Shown in pieces: positions 10,280 through 20,233 of a stretch of 64,000 nt of DNA. Numbering within the stretch: position 1 is the stretch's first letter; each line of letters begins with the position of its first letter. Where the stretch lies: positions 1 through 64,000 of the forward strand of contig NZ_SADE01000004.1 in NCBI RefSeq assembly GCF_004005845.1, read 5' to 3'. The notes below the pieces were generated by a model. It saw nothing but the letters and a program-made list of their open reading frames with translations, was not told the origin of the DNA and did not search any database. The DNA is from Hwanghaeella grinnelliae (GTDB lineage: Bacteria; Pseudomonadota; Alphaproteobacteria; UBA8366; Aestuariispiraceae). The position numbers and the translations under genes are program-made.

Positions 10280-11623
10280 ATGGCATCCGCCGCTGAGCAA
10301 CTCGCCGCGAATTTCAATTTTGGAACTCTCGCAAAGGCGACAGAACTGAAGAAGCGCATCTGGTTCACCCTGGGTGCGCTTATCGTGTATCGACTGGGGA
10401 CCTATCTTCCCCTGCCGGGGATCGACGCATCGGTCCTGTCGGAACTGTTCGAGCAACAGGCCGGCGGTATCCTCGGTATGTTCGATACGTTTGCGGGCGG
10501 CGCCGTCAGCCGGATGTCGATCTTTGCTCTGAACATCATGCCGTATATTTCGGCCTCCATTATCATGCAGCTCATGACCGCGATTTCGCCGTCGTTGGAG
10601 CAGTTGAAGAAGGAAGGCGAGAGCGGCCGCAAGAAGATCAATCAATACACCCGGTATCTGACAGTCCTACTGGCGGCTGTGCAGGCCTATGGCATCGCTG
10701 TCGGGCTCGAGGGGGCTTCCGGTTCCCAGGGGCCAGCAGTCCAGGACCCTGGCCTGTTCTTCAGGGCTTCCACGGTCATCACGCTGGTGGGTGGGACCAT
10801 GTTCCTGATGTGGTTGGGTGAACAGATTACCCAGCGCGGCGTCGGCAACGGCATTTCGCTGATCATCTTCTCCGGTATTGTTGCCGGCTTGCCGGGTGCT
10901 TTGGCTGGCACGTTGGAGTTGGGGCGGACGGGTGCGCTTTCCACGGCCTTCATCCTGATCCTGCTGGTCATGTCGGTCGCGGTTATCGCCTTCATCGTCT
11001 TTGTCGAACGAGCCCAGCGCCGAATCATCGTTCAGTATCCGAAGCGGCAGGTCGGCAATAAGATGTTCGGTGGCGAAAGCTCGCATCTCCCGATGAAACT
11101 CAATACGCCGGGCGTCATCCCGCCGATTTTCGCCAGTTCCCTGTTGCTGATGCCCCTGACGATCGCGAATTTCAGCGGTGGCTCGGGGCCGGCCTGGCTT
11201 CAAGACGTCACGGCGATGCTTGGCCGCGGGCAACCGCTTTATCTGGCTGTCTATGTCGGCCTTATCGTGTTTTTCGCCTTCTTCTATACGGCGGTGGTCT
11301 TCAATCCGGAAGAAACGGCTGACAATCTGAAGAAATACGGCGGGTTCGTCCCCGGTATCCGCCCCGGCAAGAATACTGCCGAATATCTCGACTATGTCCT
11401 GACGCGCCTCACAGCGATCGGGGCTTTGTATCTGGCTGCTGTCTGTATGTTGCCGGAACTCCTGATCTCGCAATACGCTGTGCCGTTCTATTTCGGTGGT
11501 ACCAGCTTGCTGATCTGCGTCACGGTGACCATGGATACGGTCGCTCAAATACAAAGCCATTTGCTGGCCCATCAGTATGAAGGGTTGGTGAAGAAATCGA
11601 AGTTGAGGGGGAGGCGTCGATGA
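10280..11623 (+). CDS. secY: Sec translocon channel subunit SecY
   Basis: 447 residues with ten predicted membrane helices. SecY forms the protein-conducting pore with SecE and SecG. Recognisable pieces are LPLPGID near the start, FALNIMPYISASIIMQL (helix 2 region), LGEQITQRGVGNGISLIIF, AQRRIIVQYPKRQ in the cytosolic loop and NPEETADNLKKYGGFVPGIRPG before the last helices. The stop overlaps the adk ATG by four bases (ATGA), so the two are coupled. Confidence 0.98.
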   Translation: MASAAEQLAANFNFGTLAKATELKKRIWFTLGALIVYRLGTYLPLPGIDASVLSELFEQQAGGILGMFDTFAGGAVSRMSIFALNIMPYISASIIMQLMTAISPSLEQLKKEGESGRKKINQYTRYLTVLLAAVQAYGIAVGLEGASGSQGPAVQDPGLFFRASTVITLVGGTMFLMWLGEQITQRGVGNGISLIIFSGIVAGLPGALAGTLELGRTGALSTAFILILLVMSVAVIAFIVFVERAQRRIIVQYPKRQVGNKMFGGESSHLPMKLNTPGVIPPIFASSLLLMPLTIANFSGGSGPAWLQDVTAMLGRGQPLYLAVYVGLIVFFAFFYTAVVFNPEETADNLKKYGGFVPGIRPGKNTAEYLDYVLTRLTAIGALYLAAVCMLPELLISQYAVPFYFGGTSLLICVTVTMDTVAQIQSHLLAHQYEGLVKKSKLRGRRR

Positions 11624-12192
11624 TCATTCTCATGTTCGGCCCGCCGGGTGCGGGGAAAGGTACCCAGGCCAAGCTGATCGAAGAGTCGCGCGGGTTTGTG
11701 CAACTTTCGACCGGTGACATGCTACGCGCCGCCGTTGCCGAAGGCACGGCGCTTGGCAAACAGGCCAAGGCGATAATGGATGCCGGCAAACTGGTTGACG
11801 ACGAAACGATGATCGGAATCATCGACGAGCGTATGGAAGAGCCGGATTGTGCCAAAGGCGTGATTCTGGACGGCTTCCCGCGCACGGTCGCACAGGCGGA
11901 GGGCTTGGATGCCCTTTTGTCGCGTAAGGGCAAAAAGATCGATCACGTGATCGAACTGACGGTCGACGACCAGGAACTTTTTAACCGCATCGAAACCCGT
12001 GCCGCGGAAACGCCCGAAAGCGAACGCCGTGCGGACGATAATGCGGAAACGCTCAAGAAACGCTTGGGCGTGTATCACGAACAAACGGCACCCTTGCTTC
12101 CCTATTACGAAGAGAAGGGTGTTTTGCGGAAAGTTGACGGCATGCAGGGCATCGATACGGTGACCGCAGCCATCAACAAGATTTTGGGTTAA
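11620..12192 (+). CDS. adk: adenylate kinase (short form)
   Basis: 190 residues. The P-loop GPPGAGKGTQ is at residues 7-16 and the ATP/AMP site motifs DGFPRT and STGDMLRAAV are present. The enzyme interconverts ATP + AMP and 2 ADP. At 190 residues, with the LID reduced to a short loop lacking zinc cysteines, it is the short type common in Alphaproteobacteria. It lies between secY and rpsM, its usual place. Confidence 0.97.
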   Translation: MIILMFGPPGAGKGTQAKLIEESRGFVQLSTGDMLRAAVAEGTALGKQAKAIMDAGKLVDDETMIGIIDERMEEPDCAKGVILDGFPRTVAQAEGLDALLSRKGKKIDHVIELTVDDQELFNRIETRAAETPESERRADDNAETLKKRLGVYHEQTAPLLPYYEEKGVLRKVDGMQGIDTVTAAINKILG

Positions 12193-12247
12193 GCGAATTA
12201 CGTCGAAAAGGGCGGGAAATATCTTCAATTCCATTGTGGACGGGGCG

Positions 12248-12275
12248 TTGACAGAGGAACGGGTTTCCGTATACT
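12248..12275 (+). promoter_or_regulatory. sigma70-type promoter upstream of rpsM
   Basis: TTGACA (12248-12253) and TATACT (12270-12275) are separated by 16 nt, close to the housekeeping consensus. They lie in the 259-nt gap between adk and rpsM, about 180 nt before the rpsM start, and would give the alpha operon (rpsM-rpsK-rpoA-rplQ) its own promoter. Confidence 0.65.
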
Positions 12276-12451
12276 CCGCGCGCTTCGGCCAAGCCGTGTG
12301 TCATGAAAATGACAGTACGGTTGCCGATTGAAGATTTCCCGTAAGGGGCTATTCCCAGTTCGGCATGTTCGCAGCGACCCGTAATGTAAACGAGGACGCT
12401 GCTGTGCCTTTTTGGCGTATGTCGGCGGAATTTTGGTAGAGGATTGAGACG

Positions 12452-12820
12452 ATGGCACGTATCGCGGGTGTTAACCTCCCGACTAACAAGCGGGTTGTGA
12501 TCGCGCTGACCTATATTCATGGGATCGGCAGTCACAAGGCGACGGAAATTTTGAAGACTTGCAGCATTGACGAGTCTGCTCGGGTTAACACCTTGAGCGA
12601 AGACGAAGTTGCCCGCATCCGTGAAGTGATCGATCGCGATCACATGGTTGAAGGGGATCTGCGCCGCGAAGTCGCTATGAACATCAAGCGTCTGATGGAC
12701 CTTGGTTGCTATCGCGGCCTGCGTCACCGTAAGGGCCTGCCGGTTCGGGGTCAGCGTACCCACACGAATGCCCGTACCCGCAAGGGTCCGGCCAAAGCGA
12801 TCGCCGGTAAGAAGAAGTAA
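12452..12820 (+). CDS. rpsM: 30S ribosomal protein S13
   Basis: 122 residues. [25 protein letters not shown] opens the protein and [24 protein letters not shown] closes it. S13 contacts P-site tRNA and forms intersubunit bridges. First gene of the alpha operon, with a candidate promoter upstream. Confidence 0.98.
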   Translation: MARIAGVNLPTNKRVVIALTYIHGIGSHKATEILKTCSIDESARVNTLSEDEVARIREVIDRDHMVEGDLRREVAMNIKRLMDLGCYRGLRHRKGLPVRGQRTHTNARTRKGPAKAIAGKKK

Positions 12821-12891
12821 TCGTCCTTATTCTTGGAAAATGTTCGGGGGCGGTCATAAGCCTGCCCCAAGTATGATAGGTGGAACTGACT

Positions 12892-13278
12892 ATGGCACGC
12901 GCTCCCGTTCGTAAGCGTCGCGAGAAAAAGAACATCACCTCTGGGATCGCCCATGTGAACGCGTCGTTCAACAACACGATGATCACCATTACCGACGTGC
13001 AGGGTAATGCCATCTCCTGGTCCAGCGCTGGTATGCAGGGCTTCAAGGGCAGCCGGAAGTCGACGCCCTATGCCGCGCAGATTGCCGCGGAAGACGCCGG
13101 CAAGAAGGCTGCCGACCATGGCATGAAAACCTTGGAAGTGAACGTGAAAGGGCCGGGTTCGGGTCGTGAATCTGCTCTTCGCGCGCTGCAGTCGGTCGGT
13201 TTCACGATCACCGCGATCAAGGACGTCACGCCGATCCCGCACAACGGCTGCCGTCCGCGCAAGCGTCGTCGCGTCTAA
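12892..13278 (+). CDS. rpsK: 30S ribosomal protein S11
   Basis: 128 residues from ATG 12892 ([18 protein letters not shown]). A GTG at 12880 is in frame but lies within the AGGTGG ribosome binding site. Motifs: [38 protein letters not shown] and [19 protein letters not shown]11 forms the platform with S18 and shapes the E-site. Confidence 0.97.
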   Translation: MARAPVRKRREKKNITSGIAHVNASFNNTMITITDVQGNAISWSSAGMQGFKGSRKSTPYAAQIAAEDAGKKAADHGMKTLEVNVKGPGSGRESALRALQSVGFTITAIKDVTPIPHNGCRPRKRRRV

Positions 13279-13437
13279 TCATTTGATTGCCCGCGGCTTC
13301 TTGCGGCGGGCCGGTCGATCGCCTGTAGGCGGTCTGGCCGGGCGGGACTATTCAGCCCCGCTCCGGTTGGCCCCATCGGGTTGATTTGAAAGCAAGACTT
13401 AAGAAGGGACGCCGGCTTTCCGGTCGGTGACATAAGA

Positions 13438-14475
13438 ATGAGCGATACCTCCTTGGCGAGTGTTCAGCGCAACTGGCAATCCTTGATTAAGCCGAAGAAG
13501 CTGGAAGTGACGCCCGGCGTCGACCCGAACCGTATTGCCACCGTCGTTGCCGATCCGCTGGAGCGCGGCTTCGGCATGACCCTGGGCAATGCGTTGCGGC
13601 GCATTTTGCTGTCGTCCTTGCAGGGGGCGGCCGTCACCTCTTTGCAGATTGATGGCGTTCTGCACGAATTCTCGTCCATTCCCGGTGTCCGTGAGGACGT
13701 TACCGACATCGTCCTGAACGTTAAGGCTCTGGCGCTGCGTATGCACGGCGACGGGCCCAAGCGCATGCGCTTGTCTGTTCAGGGGCCGGCTGAAGTTACC
13801 GCCGGCATGATTGAAACGGGCCATGACATCGAAGTCATGAACCCGGACCTGGTGATCTGCACACTCGACAAGGGCGCCTCGCTCAATATCGAGTTCACGG
13901 TCGCCAATGGTAAGGGCTATGTTCCTGCCTCGCAGAACCGTCCGGAAGACGCGCCGATTGGCCTGATTCCGGTGGATTCGATCTTCAGCCCGGTCCGTAA
14001 AGTGTCCTACAAGGTGGAAAACACCCGCGTTGGCCAGGTTACGGACTTCGATAAGCTGAGCATGGCGATTGAAACCAACGGTGCGGTTACCCCGGAAGAT
14101 GCGACCGCTCTTGCCGCGCGCATCATGCAGGACCAGCTTCAGATCTTCATCAACTTCGAAGAGCCGCAACAGCGGGTCGAAGAAGAGAAGGCTTCCGAAC
14201 TGCCGTTCAACCGGAACCTGCTCCGCAAGGTGGACGAACTGGAACTCAGCGTCCGTTCCGCGAATTGCCTGAAAAATGACAACATCGTTTATATCGGCGA
14301 TCTTGTGCAGAAGACGGAATCGGAAATGCTCCGGACCCCGAACTTTGGCCGGAAATCGTTGAATGAAATCAAAGAAGTCCTGACCCAGATGGGCCTGGCT
14401 CTTGGCATGGAAATTCCTGCCTGGCCGCCGGAAAACATCGAGGATTTGGCGAAACGGCTCGAAGAGCCGTTCTGA
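13438..14475 (+). CDS. rpoA: RNA polymerase alpha subunit
   Basis: 345 residues. The N-terminal dimerisation domain has [26 protein letters not shown] (core-assembly motif, split here over residues 42-67). The C-terminal domain, residues about 255-330, has [14 protein letters not shown] and [12 protein letters not shown], which bind UP elements and activators. Standard place between rpsK and rplQ. Confidence 0.98.
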   Translation: MSDTSLASVQRNWQSLIKPKKLEVTPGVDPNRIATVVADPLERGFGMTLGNALRRILLSSLQGAAVTSLQIDGVLHEFSSIPGVREDVTDIVLNVKALALRMHGDGPKRMRLSVQGPAEVTAGMIETGHDIEVMNPDLVICTLDKGASLNIEFTVANGKGYVPASQNRPEDAPIGLIPVDSIFSPVRKVSYKVENTRVGQVTDFDKLSMAIETNGAVTPEDATALAARIMQDQLQIFINFEEPQQRVEEEKASELPFNRNLLRKVDELELSVRSANCLKNDNIVYIGDLVQKTESEMLRTPNFGRKSLNEIKEVLTQMGLALGMEIPAWPPENIEDLAKRLEEPF

Positions 14476-14482
14476 TGGGGCT

Positions 14483-14508
14483 GGGCCGGTAAACGGCCCT
14501 TTCCTTTT
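14483..14508 (+). terminator. hairpin with T-rich tail between rpoA and rplQ
   Basis: gggccg (14483-14488) pairs with cggccc (14494-14499) across a five-base loop, followed by tttcctttt. It has the form of an intrinsic terminator or attenuator and may lower rplQ transcription relative to rpoA. The stem is only 6 bp. Confidence 0.45.
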
Positions 14509-14589
14509 ATCTCCACCGTCGGCTGTAGCCACGAAAAGCAACAACAGGCGACCGGCGGTTATTGAGCAAAGAAGACCAGGAGAAAAGTA

Positions 14590-15012
14590 ATGCGTCACGG
14601 TATGCACGGCCGTAAGCTTAACCGCACGGCTTCCCATCGTAAGGCCATGTTCGCCAATATGGCGAATGCCCTTATCAAGCACGAACAAATCAAGACGACC
14701 CTGCCGAAGGCAAAGGAACTGCGCCGCGTCGCGGATCGCTTGATTACGCTTGGCAAAAAGGGTGGTCTGCACCGCCGTCGCCAGGCGTTCGCTCAGCTGC
14801 GCGACGATGCGATGGTTGCGAAGCTGTTCGATACGTTGGCCGGTCGCTATGAAGGCCGCCCCGGCGGTTACACGCGCGTCCTGAAGGCGGGTTTCCGCTA
14901 CGGCGACAGTGCCCCGATGGCAATCATTGAATTGGTCGACCGCGATCAGGATGCCAAAGGCTTGGATTCCGGTCCCGTCCAGGTTGCTGACGAGGACGAA
15001 GGCGAGGAGTAA
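14590..15012 (+). CDS. rplQ: 50S ribosomal protein L17
   Basis: 140 residues. [20 protein letters not shown] and [23 protein letters not shown] are diagnostic. The last 15 residues are acidic (ADEDEGEE), an extension beyond the E. coli core. L17 borders the tunnel exit. Last gene of the alpha operon. Confidence 0.98.
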   Translation: MRHGMHGRKLNRTASHRKAMFANMANALIKHEQIKTTLPKAKELRRVADRLITLGKKGGLHRRRQAFAQLRDDAMVAKLFDTLAGRYEGRPGGYTRVLKAGFRYGDSAPMAIIELVDRDQDAKGLDSGPVQVADEDEGEE

Positions 15013-15060
15013 GTCCCGCCGGAAAAATTATGTCACCCTGGCAATGAGTGACAGAATGAC

Positions 15061-15096
15061 GCCCCGCACGGTTTTCCCTGCGGGGCGTTTTCATTT
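15061..15096 (+). terminator. strong intrinsic terminator of the ribosomal block
   Basis: An 8-bp stem gccccgca (15061-15068) / tgcggggc (15079-15086) with a 10-nt loop is followed by gttttcatttt. This is the cleanest Rho-independent terminator of the first third and closes the rpsM-rplQ transcription unit. Confidence 0.85.
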
Positions 15097-15191
15097 TCGG
15101 CCATGATTGCTATTTCCAACAGGGGCAGGTGGTTGTCGCATGCCATGTGCCCCAGCTTTCAACTCCAAACCCTCGTCGCTAGGATGCGCGC

Positions 15192-16628
15192 ATGACTATG
15201 CCAAAGAAAAAAACTGTCCGTTTCTCCATCGTAACGCGCATGGCGCTCGCCATGACACTGATGGTTGGGTTGAGCGCCGCCGCAATGGCGAAGGAAGTGC
15301 CGGAAAATGAGCAGGAGATAACCCTGTCATTTGCACCGATCGTCCGCGCAACTTCACCTGCGGTGGTCAATATTTATACCAGCAAGGTGGTTCGGCAGCG
15401 CGGGAACCGGTTATTCGACGATCCGTTCTTCCAGCGGTTTTTTGGCGATAGTTTCCCGTTTTCGATTGGACCAAGCCGTGACCGGGTTGAGAACTCCCTT
15501 GGCTCGGGCGTCATCCTGCGGAACGACGGGATTGTCGTGACCAACCACCACGTCATTGGCGGCGCTGATGAGATCAAAGTGGTGTTGACGGACAAGCGGG
15601 AATTCAGCGCGGATATTCTGTTAAGCGATGAACGGACGGATATCGCGGTTTTGCAATTGAAAGACCCCAAGGGTGATCTGCCGGTAATTGAGTTTGGCGA
15701 TTCGGACGACCTCGAAGTCGGTGATCTTGTTCTCGCCATTGGGAACCCGTTCGGGGTCGGTCAAACGGTAACGAGCGGCATTGTATCCGGCTTGGCGCGG
15801 ACATCTGTCGGCATCACCGATTTTCGCTCTTTCATTCAGACGGACGCGGCGATCAACCCGGGGAATTCCGGTGGCGCGCTTGTCGACATCAAAGGGCGTC
15901 TGGTCGGGATTAATACTGCGATATTTTCCAAATCGGGCGGGTCTCAGGGAATAGGCTTCGCTGTTCCGGCGAACATGGTGCGCCGTGTCGTGGGCAGCGC
16001 GATTGCGGGTGAGCCGCTGATTCGTCCCTGGCTCGGGTTTTCCGGTCGGGATGTCGATGCGGAGATATCGGAGGCCATGGGCCTTGAAACACCGGGCGGT
16101 GTGATTGTTGAAAATGTCCATCCGACAGGGCCTGCTGACGACGCCGGTCTGGAGAGAGGCGATATCATTATTGAGGTTGAAGGCCGGCCGGTGGATGACG
16201 GGCAAGGGCTTCGGTTCTATTTTGCGACGCGGGAATTGGGCGGAACGGTATCCATAACCGCGTTGCGGGACGGAAAGCCGGTGAACATGGAATTTGCGCT
16301 CATGGCGCCCCCGGAAGTTCCGCCGCGCGACCGCACGGATATCGTCGGTAACTTCCCCATTTCGGGCATTCGAGTGGTCAATCTTTCGCCGCGTGTCGCA
16401 GATGAAATGGGCATTCCGACCGATTTGACGGGCGTAATCGTCGAAGGTGTGCAACGAGGGTCGGTCGCTCATCGCGCTGGTATCAGGCCGTTGGACATCA
16501 TAACCGAGGTCAATGGGGAAGAAATCACGCTCGTCTCTGCGCTTGTGAAGATCGTAGAAGATAGTCCGCCGGAATGGCTTGTCGTCTTGAACCGCCAAGG
16601 CGAGCGGCTGGTTTTGGAGGTCCGCTGA
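15192..16628 (+). CDS. DegP/DegQ-type periplasmic serine protease (Do family)
   Basis: 478 residues. A signal peptide (basic MPKKKTVRFS, hydrophobic to about residue 33) sends it to the periplasm. The trypsin-like domain has the triad His120 (TNHHV), Asp150 (ERTDIAVL) and Ser226 (GNSGGAL). Two PDZ domains follow, roughly 285-375 and 385-475. HtrA enzymes degrade or chaperone misfolded envelope proteins. The family alternatives DegP, DegQ and MucD cannot be separated by eye. ATG 15192 follows AGGA; ATG 15198 is an alternative. The stop is 1 nt before rarA. Confidence 0.93.
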   Translation: MTMPKKKTVRFSIVTRMALAMTLMVGLSAAAMAKEVPENEQEITLSFAPIVRATSPAVVNIYTSKVVRQRGNRLFDDPFFQRFFGDSFPFSIGPSRDRVENSLGSGVILRNDGIVVTNHHVIGGADEIKVVLTDKREFSADILLSDERTDIAVLQLKDPKGDLPVIEFGDSDDLEVGDLVLAIGNPFGVGQTVTSGIVSGLARTSVGITDFRSFIQTDAAINPGNSGGALVDIKGRLVGINTAIFSKSGGSQGIGFAVPANMVRRVVGSAIAGEPLIRPWLGFSGRDVDAEISEAMGLETPGGVIVENVHPTGPADDAGLERGDIIIEVEGRPVDDGQGLRFYFATRELGGTVSITALRDGKPVNMEFALMAPPEVPPRDRTDIVGNFPISGIRVVNLSPRVADEMGIPTDLTGVIVEGVQRGSVAHRAGIRPLDIITEVNGEEITLVSALVKIVEDSPPEWLVVLNRQGERLVLEVR

Positions 16629-16629
16629 C

Positions 16630-17958
16630 GTGGCGCGCAAGCCGGCCTCTTCCGGCGACGGGCCCGGGCTTTTCGGCGATCTGGCGCCGCGTCCCTTGGC
16701 GGATCGATTGCGTCCGAAGTCGTTGGACGAGGTCGTGGGCCAAGATCACCTGCTTGGACCGGAAGGCCCGCTACGCCGCATGGTTGATCAGGGCCGATTG
16801 ACGTCGGTCATTCTTTGGGGCGGTCCGGGTTGCGGCAAGACGACCATCGCGCGCCTTCTGGCCGATTTTACCGATTTGGCGTTTGAACCGCTTTCTGCGG
16901 TTTTCTCCGGGGTTGCCGATCTGCGTCAGGTATTCGAGCGGGCGCGGGAGCGCCGGGTCGGCGGGCAGGGGACGTTGTTGTTCGTTGACGAAATCCACCG
17001 TTTCAACCGGGCGCAGCAGGACGGCTTTCTTCCCTATGTCGAGGACGGCACGGTGGTCCTTGTCGGGGCGACGACGGAAAATCCGAGTTTCGAATTGAAT
17101 GCGGCGTTGCTGTCCCGGTGTCAGGTCTTTGTCCTGAACCGCCTGGATTCGACGGCTCTTGCGGACCTGTTAGCGCGTGCCGAGTCGGAGGAAGGGCGTG
17201 CTCTTCCGTTGGATGACGATGCACGTGCAGCTGTTATTGCCATGGCCGATGGGGACGGGCGCTACCTGTTGAACATGGCCGAGGCGCTGTTCAATACCGG
17301 GCTGTCGAAAAAAATGACGTCCGAAGAGCTGCTGAACGTCGTGCAGCGCCGTATGCCTGTCTACGACAAAGGGCAGGAAAGCCACTACAACCTGATCAGT
17401 GCGCTTCATAAATCGCTGCGTGGGTCCGATTGCGATGCGGCGCTCTACTGGTTCGGCCGGATGCTCGCCGGGGGGGAGGATCCTCTTTATATTGCCCGGC
17501 GTCTTGTCCGATTCGCCTATGAGGATATCGGTCTTGCAGATCCAAATGCCGCTGTCCAGGCCTTGGCCGGATGGGATACCTATGAACGTCTGGGGTCTCC
17601 GGAAGGCGATTTGGCCTTGGTGCAGGTCGTCATCTATTTGGCGACGGCGCCGAAATCCAACGCTGCCTACAAGGCATTCAGCGCCGCAAAACGGGTCGCG
17701 AAGGAAACCGGCTCGCTGGCCCCGCCGAAACATATCCTGAATGCGCCGACCAAGCTGATGAAGGATATCGGCTACGGTGACGGATATGCCTACGACCATG
17801 ACCAGCCGGACGGGTTCTCCGGTCAGGATTATTTTCCGGACCAGATGGCACGCCAGCAACTATACAACCCGGTCGAACGCGGTTTCGAGCGGGAGATCCG
17901 CAAGCGCCTCGAGTATTGGAACAAGTTGCGGCGGGAGCGGTCCCGGGACGACGATTGA
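16630..17958 (+). CDS. rarA: replication-associated recombination ATPase RarA (MgsA)
   Basis: 442 residues from a GTG start. It is an AAA+ ATPase acting at stalled replication forks, homologous to eukaryotic WRNIP1. Visible are the conserved RPKSLDEVVGQDHLLG, Walker A GGPGCGKTT (about residues 64-72), Walker B LLFVDEIHRFN, sensor GATTENPSF and the C-terminal tetramerisation region with FGRMLAGGEDPLYIARRLVR. Only one base separates it from the protease gene, suggesting co-transcription, though the roles differ. Confidence 0.95.
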   Translation: MARKPASSGDGPGLFGDLAPRPLADRLRPKSLDEVVGQDHLLGPEGPLRRMVDQGRLTSVILWGGPGCGKTTIARLLADFTDLAFEPLSAVFSGVADLRQVFERARERRVGGQGTLLFVDEIHRFNRAQQDGFLPYVEDGTVVLVGATTENPSFELNAALLSRCQVFVLNRLDSTALADLLARAESEEGRALPLDDDARAAVIAMADGDGRYLLNMAEALFNTGLSKKMTSEELLNVVQRRMPVYDKGQESHYNLISALHKSLRGSDCDAALYWFGRMLAGGEDPLYIARRLVRFAYEDIGLADPNAAVQALAGWDTYERLGSPEGDLALVQVVIYLATAPKSNAAYKAFSAAKRVAKETGSLAPPKHILNAPTKLMKDIGYGDGYAYDHDQPDGFSGQDYFPDQMARQQLYNPVERGFEREIRKRLEYWNKLRRERSRDDD

Positions 17959-17984
17959 TGGCATCGTACCGATTGAAATCGGCG

Positions 17985-18009
17985 GGTCGGCAATAACCCG
18001 ACCTTTTCC
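17985..18009 (+). terminator. weak terminator after rarA
   Basis: ggtcgg (17985-17990) pairs with ccgacc (17998-18003) around a 7-nt loop and is followed by ttttcc. The stem is short, so this is a modest candidate for the end of the protease-rarA unit. Confidence 0.4.
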
Positions 18010-18034
18010 AACATTCATCTGCATCGAAACAAAT

Positions 18035-18052
18035 TCGTAATGTCCTGGTAAC
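18035..18052 (+). promoter_or_regulatory. candidate Pho box upstream of phnC
   Basis: Two 7-bp direct repeats, TCGTAAT and TGGTAAC, sit 4 bp apart, giving the 11-bp periodicity of PhoB sites. Each keeps the GTAA core but departs from the CTGTCAT consensus at the ends. It lies about 145 nt upstream of phnC. Phosphonate uptake genes are usually in the Pho regulon, which makes the placement sensible. Confidence 0.35.
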
Positions 18053-18196
18053 CGACGGGTCACCTCCGGCGTGTATCCGAATATTTGTCGATCCGCCACG
18101 ACCCAAATTCGTGGTGGGGACGCCGTCTAAGTCGGGAAGCGGTCGGTAGAACCGCATCAGGCATGGACGGCCGGTCTTTCAGGTATCGGGGTCAAC

Positions 18197-19054
18197 ATGC
18201 CGAACATTGTCGAGGTCAAGTCCGTCAATAAACGGTTCGGACGCGGTCCGGTCGTATTAAACGATATCAATCTGGCGATTGAGGAAGGCGAAATGGTCGC
18301 CCTGATCGGTGCGTCCGGCTCGGGAAAGTCGACCTTGATCAGGACCATATGCGGCCTTGAAACCGCCGACACCGGCGTCGGCAGAATATCGCTGTTCGGC
18401 CAAGTCACCCAGTCCGGCGGCAAACGGTTGCCGGCCCAACGCCAGTTGCGCTCGCAAGTCGGTGTGATTTTTCAACAATTCAATCTGGTGACGCGCTTGT
18501 CGCTGCTGACCAATGTCCTGGTCGGACGGCTTGGTCGTATTCCCAAGTGGCGCGGCCTGCTGGGATTGTTTCCCCGCAGCGACCGTATCACGGCGCTGAA
18601 GGCGCTGGAGCGCGTCGGGATGGCCGATAAGGCCCGCCAACGGGCATCGACGCTCTCTGGCGGCCAACAGCAGCGTGGGGCCATCGCGCGGGCGCTGACG
18701 CAGGAAGCGCGGTTGATTCTGGCGGACGAACCGATTGCATCGCTCGATCCCGCTTCCGCCGAGCGCGTCATGGAAACCCTAGGGACGATCAACAAGGAAG
18801 ATGGCGTGACGGTTATCGTCTCGCTGCACCAGATCGATCATGCGTTCAAACATTGCGACAGAATAATCGCGTTGAAAGACGGCGCTGTTGCCTATGACGG
18901 CACGACCGAGGGCATCAGCCCCGAAAACATTGCCAACCTTTACGGCGTCGAGGGGTTGGACCTCGTCAAGGACGCCCGCCCGAAAGACGGCGACGGCGCC
19001 AGCGCCGAAGGGCATGCCCCCAGTTACCTGAAACCCGTTGCCGTGGCTTCCTGA
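18197..19054 (+). CDS. phnC: phosphonate ABC transporter, ATP-binding protein
   Basis: 285 residues. Cytoplasmic ABC ATPase with Walker A GASGSGKST (about residues 36-44), Q-loop IFQQFNLVTRLS, signature LSGGQQQRG and Walker B LILADEPIASLDP, the last phrase typical of PhnC. It powers uptake of phosphonates or related phosphorus compounds with PhnD and PhnE. The C-terminus has an extra 20-30 residues beyond the usual 260. No C-P lyase genes lie in the window. Confidence 0.93.
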   Translation: MPNIVEVKSVNKRFGRGPVVLNDINLAIEEGEMVALIGASGSGKSTLIRTICGLETADTGVGRISLFGQVTQSGGKRLPAQRQLRSQVGVIFQQFNLVTRLSLLTNVLVGRLGRIPKWRGLLGLFPRSDRITALKALERVGMADKARQRASTLSGGQQQRGAIARALTQEARLILADEPIASLDPASAERVMETLGTINKEDGVTVIVSLHQIDHAFKHCDRIIALKDGAVAYDGTTEGISPENIANLYGVEGLDLVKDARPKDGDGASAEGHAPSYLKPVAVAS

Positions 19055-19131
19055 CCCCAATGACGGGGCTGAAGCTGCGACGCTGAGTAACCGTGCAATT
19101 GCATCCACACATCAAAGGGAGTGTACGTATC

Positions 19132-20151
19132 ATGTTCAAGAAACTCGTTGCCGCGGCCGGTATCGCCGTGGCCGGCATGGCGGCCGCCACCGCGCATGCC
19201 GAAGATATGCCGAAACAACTGAATTTCGGCATTATCTCCACCGAATCCAGTTCCGCCCTGGAATCCAGCTTCGGCCCGTTCCTGGAGGATATGTCCAAGT
19301 CCCTCGGCGTCACGGTCAAACCGTTTTTCGCCAGTGACTATGCGGGCGTCATCGAAGGTATGCGTTTCGGTAAGGTCGACGTTGCCTGGTTCGGCAACAA
19401 GTCGGCCATTCAGGCCGTTGACCGCGCCGGCGGCGAAGTCTTCGCCCAGACGATCAAGGATGACGGTTCCAAGGGCTATTACTCGCTGCTCATTACGCAT
19501 AAGGACAGCGGCATCAACAGCTTGGAAGACGTCTTGAAATGCGACAAGACGTTGACCTTCGGCAACGGTGATCCGAACTCCACCTCCGGTTTCGCGATCC
19601 CCGGGTATTATGTCTGGGCGCTGAACAACAAGACGCCGGAAGAGTGCTTCAGCCGCGTCGTTAATTCGAACCATGAAGGCAACGCGCTGGCCGTCGCCAA
19701 CCAGAAGGTCGATGTCGCGACGAACAACACCGAGTCGATTTACGCGCGCCTCGCCAAGTCCAATCCGGAAGCGGCCGCGAATATCAAGGAAATCTGGCGC
19801 TCGCCGATGATCCCGTCCGATCCGATCGTGTGGCGCAAGGACCTCTCCAAGGTCGCCAAGGAGAAGATCTACTACTTCTTCATGCAATATGGCCGCTTCG
19901 GCGACGTCGAAAAGGTCAAGCGAGAGCGTGAGATCCTGGCGAATGTTTCCGATGGTTGGGGACCGTTTTTGGCGTCCTCGAACGCACAATTGTTGGATGT
20001 CCGTCAGATTGAAGCTTTCAAGGCGAAGTTGAAGGCGCAGAACAACGACAAGCTCTCCGACGATGAAAAGAAAGCCGCGATTAAAGCGGCCGAAAAGGAA
20101 CTGAAGGAACTTCAGTCCTACGCGAAGATCGTCGGCCCGGCCGGATACTAA
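19132..20151 (+). CDS. phnD: phosphonate ABC transporter, periplasmic binding protein
   Basis: 339 residues from ATG 19132, with AAGGGAG 10 nt upstream. A signal peptide ends at AHA (about residue 23). FGIISTESS and the EGMRFGKVDVAWFGNKSA block are typical of PhnD-type type-II binding proteins, and SNHEGNALAVANQKVDVATNN forms the ligand-side motif. It captures phosphonate, phosphite or a similar anion. The C-terminal lysine-rich helix is longer than usual. Confidence 0.92.
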   Translation: MFKKLVAAAGIAVAGMAAATAHAEDMPKQLNFGIISTESSSALESSFGPFLEDMSKSLGVTVKPFFASDYAGVIEGMRFGKVDVAWFGNKSAIQAVDRAGGEVFAQTIKDDGSKGYYSLLITHKDSGINSLEDVLKCDKTLTFGNGDPNSTSGFAIPGYYVWALNNKTPEECFSRVVNSNHEGNALAVANQKVDVATNNTESIYARLAKSNPEAAANIKEIWRSPMIPSDPIVWRKDLSKVAKEKIYYFFMQYGRFGDVEKVKREREILANVSDGWGPFLASSNAQLLDVRQIEAFKAKLKAQNNDKLSDDEKKAAIKAAEKELKELQSYAKIVGPAGY

Positions 20152-20168
20152 GCCGAACGAGCAAAGCG

Positions 20169-20189
20169 GGGGCCCCTTTGTGGGGCCCC
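20169..20189 (+). other. intercistronic hairpin between phnD and phnE
   Basis: ggggcccc (20169-20176) is repeated as its own complement at 20182-20189 around TTTGT. There is no T-run beyond it. Such stems commonly protect the 3' end of the abundant binding-protein mRNA and lower permease expression. Confidence 0.6.
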
Positions 20190-20233
20190 TGTTCCGTTTC
20201 CAATTGTCCATTTGTTTTGAATGCGGTGACCCT

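Noticed and set aside
13285-13311. GC-rich stem between rpsK and rpoA taken as a terminator
   Set aside because: No T-run follows, and rpoA must be co-transcribed with rpsM-rpsK in the usual alpha operon.
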